This document shows, in pieces, positions 6,541 to 9,887 of a DNA stretch of 9,887 nucleotides. The notes below the pieces were generated by a model, which was given only the letters and a program-made list of their open reading frames with translations, was not told where the DNA came from and made no database searches. The stretch spans positions 2,437 to 12,323 of the forward strand of contig JACDGH010000053.1 in NCBI GenBank assembly GCA_013815395.1, read 5' to 3'. The stretch's first letter is position 1. Each line of letters starts with the position of its first letter. The DNA is from Parachlamydiaceae bacterium (GTDB taxonomy: Bacteria > Chlamydiota > Chlamydiia > Chlamydiales > Parachlamydiaceae). The translations under genes were made by a program, and so were the position numbers.

Positions 6541-6709
6541 ACATGTTGATTTTTTTGCAATTTTTCAACATATTGTAAGAACATGTTGAATGAATCAACA
6601 TATCAGAAAAACATGCGCACATTTAAGGGAATTTTCAACCTATTTCAAATTTGTGTTGAATGAATCAACACATCAGAAAAATATGCGCAAAATTATGGGA
6701 ATTTTCAAC
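6541..6709 (+). repeat. Array of GTTGAA/TTCAAC repeats in front of the Fic gene, probable operator
   Basis: Two direct 55-bp units (6585-6639 and 6655-6709) match at 50 of 55 positions, with a period of 70 bp. Each starts with the inverted repeat GTTGA-ATGAA-TCAAC, contains TCAGAAAAAYATGCGCA, and ends in TTTTCAAC. A shortened, diverged unit (about 6545-6569, GTTGA...TTTTTCAAC) precedes them. The TTCAAC ending one unit and the GTTGAA opening the next are 15 bp apart both times. The last TTCAAC ends 2 bp before the Fic ATG, so a bound protein would cover the start region. The Fic protein's own winged-helix domain is an obvious candidate binder, but that is inference. Confidence 0.8.
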
Positions 6710-6711
6710 AT

Positions 6712-7797
6712 ATGAGTAACTTCAAGCCAGAAACCCCGTACAATACTATTCCTATGCTTCCTCCCAAATTTGATTTGGAGACACCTCTAATTTTAAAAGC
6801 CTGCATTGAAGCGAATAAAGAATTAGCTAAGTTAAAGATGGCGGAAAGGTTGATCCCAAATCAAACTGTTCTCATTAACACCATTCCTTTATTAGAATCT
6901 CAGGCAAGTTCAGCCATCGAAAATATAGTCACTACTACCGACGATCTATTTAAATATGCTGATAGTCAATCAACCACGATTTCACCTGAAATTAAAGAGA
7001 CTCTTCGGTACCGTACCGCACTTTATCAAGGGCTCATATTGATTAAACAGCGGCCATTAAACATTTCTACAGTTTGTGAAGTATGCAGTATCATTCACGG
7101 CGTTGAATTCGACGTAAGAAAACTGCCTGGGACAACCCTGATTAATGACCTCACAAGGGAAAAGATTTACACCCCCCCTGAAGGTGAAGAACTTTTACGG
7201 AAACTACTTACAAATTGGCAAAACTACTTACACTTGGATGATCAAATCGATCCATTGATCAAACTGGCTGTGCAACATTATCAATTTGAAGCTATTCATC
7301 CCTTTACCGATGGAAATGGCCGTACGGGAAGAATTATTAACCTGCTGTATTTGATCGATCAAAATTTATTAGATACTCCCATTCTGTACTTGAGCCGTTA
7401 TATTATCCAAAATAAATCAAACTACTATTCTAATTTATTAAGAGTAACGACACACGAAGCCTGGAGCGAATGGGTCCTTTACTTCATGGAAGCTATTCGT
7501 GAAACTGCTATATGGACAACAAATAAAATTATATCTATTCATAAGTTAATTAATGACACATGCTCATATGTGCAACAACAAGCCCCCCTCATTTATAATA
7601 AAGACCTGGTTGAACTCCTTTTTATTCAACCCTACATCCGCATCGGAAATATCGTTGAACATAATCATATTGGACGGTTTACTGCTTCAAAGCACCTTAA
7701 AATATTATGTGATATCGACGTTCTAGAAGAAATTAAAGTGGGGCGAGAAAAAATTTTCATCAATAAGAAATTCTTAAACTTATTAAAAAGAAATTAA
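6712..7797 (+). CDS. Fic-family protein (AMPylator-type) with N-terminal Fic_N region and C-terminal winged helix
   Basis: Fic enzymes usually transfer AMP from ATP to a hydroxyl of a target protein. 361 aa. Residues about 10-75 match the Fic_N pattern (YNTIPMLPPKFDLET). Ser66-Ser-Ala-Ile-Glu70-Asn71 fits the (S/T)xxxE(G/N) inhibitory motif, which in this class lies N-terminal to the Fic core and blocks ATP binding. The catalytic motif HPFTDGNGRTGR (196-207) is complete, with His196 as the expected base. Residues about 295-350 look like a winged helix (HIGRFTASKHLKIL, then the wing VGREKIFIN). No signal peptide. The ribosome-binding site is weak (GGGA, 6698-6701). The start lies directly against the operator-like repeats. 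The 34-nt gap to the following FAD gene allows cotranscription. Target unknown: self-regulation, a bacterial protein, or a host protein are all possible. Confidence 0.93.
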   Translation: MSNFKPETPYNTIPMLPPKFDLETPLILKACIEANKELAKLKMAERLIPNQTVLINTIPLLESQASSAIENIVTTTDDLFKYADSQSTTISPEIKETLRYRTALYQGLILIKQRPLNISTVCEVCSIIHGVEFDVRKLPGTTLINDLTREKIYTPPEGEELLRKLLTNWQNYLHLDDQIDPLIKLAVQHYQFEAIHPFTDGNGRTGRIINLLYLIDQNLLDTPILYLSRYIIQNKSNYYSNLLRVTTHEAWSEWVLYFMEAIRETAIWTTNKIISIHKLINDTCSYVQQQAPLIYNKDLVELLFIQPYIRIGNIVEHNHIGRFTASKHLKILCDIDVLEEIKVGREKIFINKKFLNLLKRN

Positions 7798-7831
7798 GCC
7801 CTATGATTAGGCAAGCCAAAGAAATACAATT

Positions 7832-8815
7832 ATGAAAATTGCTATATTAGGTGCAGGCTTTTGCGGCATGGCCGTTGCATGGAACTTATTGCAACTAACA
7901 GAAATTGAAGTTACTATCTTCGATCCGAAAGCAATCGCTAAAGGCACTTCTGGCATTGCCGCGGGGTTATTACATCCCTATGTAGGCGCTCACTCTAAAA
8001 TTAATTGGAAGGCAATAGAAGGGATGGGTGCCACCTGCAAATTACTACGCGTTGCAGAACAGGCACTAGGCAAAACTGTGGCGTTCTCTGAGGGAATGCT
8101 ACGCTTAGCTCTTACAGATCTTCAGCAAAAAGATTTTAATATATGTGCTAATCTCCACAACGATATTCATTGGCGTACCGAAATAGAATGTCAAAGAACT
8201 ACACCTCACATCATCCCAGCTTCGGGTATTTTTATCGATTCAGCCATAACTGTTGATTGTGAAAGCTATTTACAAGGTTTATGGAAAGCCTGCTCTTCCC
8301 AAGGCGCCATTTTTGAACAAAGAGCCATCGCTTCCTTGAATGAACTGCAGCACTTTGACCGTGTAGTTATTTGTATGGGAGCCAATACTACTGATCTGCC
8401 CGAACTAAAGCATTTACCTATCAAATCTACAAAAGGTCAAATCCTAGAGTTTTTATGGCCTAACAATTTAATAACATTGCCTTACCCCATTAATTCGCAT
8501 GCTTATCTTTTGATGAACCCCCAAAAAACAAGTTGTATTGCAGGCGCAACCTATGAAAAGCAATTTACAAATGAAACGGCGGATATAGACATAGCTAAAC
8601 AGGAAATTTTGCCAAAGGTCCGTCCTTTCTTTCCTCAAATCGACGAACTCACTCTCGTGAGCTGTCGAGCTGGAATAAGAGCAGGAACTCCGGACCGCAA
8701 ACCGCTTATCGCACAAATTACCGATAAATGCTGGGTTTTAACAGGGATGGGTTCCAAAGGCCTACTCTACCACGCTTTATTTGCCGAAGAACTTGTTGAC
8801 AAGGCTTTAGGCTGA
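7832..8815 (+). CDS. FAD-dependent oxidoreductase of the DAO family, resembling the MnmC C-terminal domain
   Basis: Predicted cytosolic flavoenzyme, 327 aa. The N-terminus carries a dinucleotide-binding Rossmann motif GAGFCG (7-12) followed by VTIFD (27-31). SGIAAGLLHP (40-49), RAGIRAGTPDRKPLI (279-293) and the tail motif GMGSKGLL (305-312) resemble those in the FAD domain of MnmC, which acts on the tRNA wobble uridine modification cmnm5(s2)U34; glycine/D-amino-acid oxidases (ThiO/DadA type) share the same fold. MnmC is usually a fusion with a methyltransferase; here the oxidase domain stands alone. The substrate is therefore uncertain: tRNA or an amino acid. The ribosome-binding site is weak (AAAG upstream of ATG 7832). 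It follows the Fic gene by 34 nt, and its last 49 bp overlap the convergent gene that ends at 8767. Confidence 0.85.
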   Translation: MKIAILGAGFCGMAVAWNLLQLTEIEVTIFDPKAIAKGTSGIAAGLLHPYVGAHSKINWKAIEGMGATCKLLRVAEQALGKTVAFSEGMLRLALTDLQQKDFNICANLHNDIHWRTEIECQRTTPHIIPASGIFIDSAITVDCESYLQGLWKACSSQGAIFEQRAIASLNELQHFDRVVICMGANTTDLPELKHLPIKSTKGQILEFLWPNNLITLPYPINSHAYLLMNPQKTSCIAGATYEKQFTNETADIDIAKQEILPKVRPFFPQIDELTLVSCRAGIRAGTPDRKPLIAQITDKCWVLTGMGSKGLLYHALFAEELVDKALG

Positions 8816-9450
8816 GCAAATGAACGATATTTACGGGATTTACGGGGAGCCAGCTGATCAAAATTTCTTGCAATGAATTCTGAGTGTCCAGCTTCTTTTT
8901 GAACATAAAAATGCTCGTCAAAATTCATATAAGTGTGTAAATAAGCATCTCTAGGGAACACATCTGCTTGGATCCCTTGTTGTACTAATCGAGAAGCATC
9001 TTTTGAATTTATGTATTCTAACCTTTCGAACTTTTCGACATAAGTGTCGCGATCAATCTTGCCTGCAACGGCTAAATTATCGAGATCGATCATCTTTGAA
9101 TTCACAAGGGCGTTATGCATTTCAAAGATAATAGAGCCTATTAAAGAACCTTCAGAAATACCTCTAAAATAGTTTACTGTTATAATCCGATTATTTGGAT
9201 CCCAGAAAGCTCCGAATTTTTTTGTTAAATTGGAGTCATTATTGATGGTTATTTGAATAGCACCCTCTCTTTGAATTGTAGCAATTAAATTCCTAGCTTC
9301 TGGTAATTGCCGAATCTTGTTTAAACAACCTCGCAGTTCAAGCGCACAAGGAATTTCATACTCAAAATAAACTTTTTGATTATCAGTATAACCAATTTGA
9401 AATATAACAATAAAAAACAAACTGAAACACAAAATTATATTTGTAACCAT
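8767..9450 (-). CDS. Probable secreted or membrane-anchored protein of unknown function, 227 aa
   Basis: I do not recognise the family with certainty. I chose ATG 9450 because CAAGGA (9465-9460) lies 9 nt upstream; the TTG at 9459 directly abuts that site. Residues 4-20 (NIILCFSLFFIVIFQIG) form a hydrophobic segment that may be a signal peptide or N-terminal anchor, so the rest probably acts outside the cytoplasm. The body contains FGAFWDPNNRIITVN (79-93), SLIGSIIFEMHNAL (102-115) and DEHFYVQKEAGHSEFIARN (178-196). Helix-borne FEMHN is reminiscent of Glu/His motifs in peptidase-like families but no HExxH zinc motif is present, so no activity is claimed. Cys35 and Cys42 could form a disulfide. 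The C-terminal 25 residues are basic and low in complexity. Its 3' end lies antisense to the oxidoreductase gene. Confidence 0.75.
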   Translation of the reverse strand: MVTNIILCFSLFFIVIFQIGYTDNQKVYFEYEIPCALELRGCLNKIRQLPEARNLIATIQREGAIQITINNDSNLTKKFGAFWDPNNRIITVNYFRGISEGSLIGSIIFEMHNALVNSKMIDLDNLAVAGKIDRDTYVEKFERLEYINSKDASRLVQQGIQADVFPRDAYLHTYMNFDEHFYVQKEAGHSEFIARNFDQLAPRKSRKYRSFAQPKALSTSSSANKAW

Positions 9451-9489
9451 AGCTACCAATCCTTGATATTTAAGTGAAATAAGAAAAGA

Positions 9490-9519
9490 ATATTACACTT
9501 TAACAAGGGATGATAGCAA
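9490..9519 (-). promoter_or_regulatory. Weak candidate promoter for the 227-aa gene
   Basis: On the minus strand, TTGCTA (9519-9514) and TAATAT (9495-9490) are 18 nt apart, about 40 nt upstream of the start codon. Both boxes deviate from consensus and the DNA is AT-rich, so this is tentative. Confidence 0.25.
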
Positions 9520-9724
9520 ACAATATTCGGTTTAAAATATTGATGTTAAATTTGATATTAAAGTAAAAATTTAAAAATATAATATATTATATTTTTATAA
9601 TTAAAAACACAAGTGGGGTATAATCAATGTTTAATCAAAGCTCATTCCAATTTTGATCAGAAAATTACTCACACCTAACCCAATTTTTGAACTTAATTAT
9701 AAACGCAAAGCCCCAAAGAACGCA
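9520..9724. other. AT-rich intergenic stretch, no gene seen
   Basis: No convincing reading frame or RNA gene. It holds the palindrome at 9572-9597 and an isolated TATAAT (9619-9624, plus strand) with no -35 partner and no reading frame behind it in the window. Confidence 0.5.
9572..9597. repeat. Perfect 26-bp AT-only palindrome
   Basis: The half-site TAAAAATATAATA (9572-9584) is followed without spacer by its exact reverse complement (9585-9597). It contains no G or C. It may act as a weak two-way terminator or an easily melted site; AT-rich DNA also yields such palindromes by chance. Confidence 0.55.
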
Positions 9725-9769
9725 AAAGGGCTTCGCCTTCCCATCATATTAGGGGGGGAGAAGCCCTTT
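9725..9769. terminator. Hairpin with a 10-bp stem in the intergenic region
   Basis: AAAGGGCTTC (9725-9734) pairs exactly with GAAGCCCTTT (9760-9769), and flanking GC bases extend the match with one bulge. The loop is 25 nt and holds a run of seven G (9752-9758). Terminator or repeat-element role undecided. Confidence 0.45.
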
Positions 9770-9785
9770 GCACTTCAGATTAGAC

Positions 9786-9865
9786 CGATGGAAACGATGG
9801 AACGATAGGAATGATAGAACGATAGAACGATAGAACGATAGGAACGATGGAACGATACGATGGGA
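9786..9865 (+). repeat. Degenerate 8/9-bp tandem repeat, about ten units
   Basis: Units of the form cgatRgaa or cgataggaa follow one another: cgatggaaa, cgatggaa, cgataggaa, tgatagaa, cgatagaa twice, cgataggaa, cgatggaa, a truncated cgata, and cgatggga. Mixed 8- and 9-bp lengths shift the frame and no reading frame spans the block, so it is noncoding. It could vary in copy number by slipped-strand replication. Confidence 0.85.
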
Positions 9866-9887
9866 AGTAATAAAGGGAGTAATAACC

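Noticed and set aside
6541..6709. GTTGAA/TTCAAC array as a CRISPR
   Set aside because: The two full units are 55 bp with 15-bp spacers, contain their own internal inverted repeats, and no cas genes are present. The layout fits an operator array.
9451..9459. TTG start at 9459 for the 227-aa protein
   Set aside because: The AAGGA sequence directly touches this TTG, leaving no spacer. ATG 9450 has a normal 9-nt spacing.

Overview
The window looks like chromosomal DNA of an amoeba-associated (environmental) chlamydia, Parachlamydiaceae-like. I infer this from a Dcd, an R1 and an R2 that read as close relatives of the Chlamydia proteins, from an R2 with a non-tyrosine radical site (class Ic, typified by Chlamydia trachomatis), and from the AT-rich background. 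The genus cannot be fixed from this sequence alone.

Left region (1-1527): an unrecognised 170-aa gene, possibly continuing off the left edge, ends at 518 and is followed by a hairpin. About 1 kb without a convincing gene follows. It holds a short possible gene remnant (719-892), two copies of a 16-bp motif (933 and 1016), a GC-rich inverted-repeat element of about 320 bp (1061-1381) made of nested hairpins, and a small hairpin (1443-1459) that may end the nucleotide operon.

Central region (1528-6508, minus strand): a tight operon, nrdB-nrdA-dcd, supplies deoxynucleotides. NrdB and NrdA form a class I ribonucleotide reductase; Dcd turns dCTP into dUTP, the precursor of dUMP for thymidylate. 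Gaps are 11 and 12 nt, and the ribosome-binding site of each downstream gene lies at the upstream stop codon. In front is a leader of about 400 nt with a clear cobalamin riboswitch (6266-6439). The operon is therefore probably switched down by vitamin B12, as known for B12-independent reductases in bacteria that also have a B12-dependent enzyme. NrdB has Leu where the radical Tyr (E. coli) or Phe (C. trachomatis) sits.

Right region (6540-9887): a Fic-family protein with a C-terminal winged-helix domain is preceded by a regular array of GTTGAA/TTCAAC inverted repeats that runs up to its start codon, suggesting an operator. Next comes a small FAD-dependent oxidoreductase of the DAO/MnmC-C type on the same strand. 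Its 3' end overlaps by 49 bp a convergent gene for an unrecognised, probably secreted protein. The last 400 bp hold AT-rich DNA with a 26-bp palindrome, a 10-bp-stem hairpin and a degenerate 8/9-bp tandem repeat.
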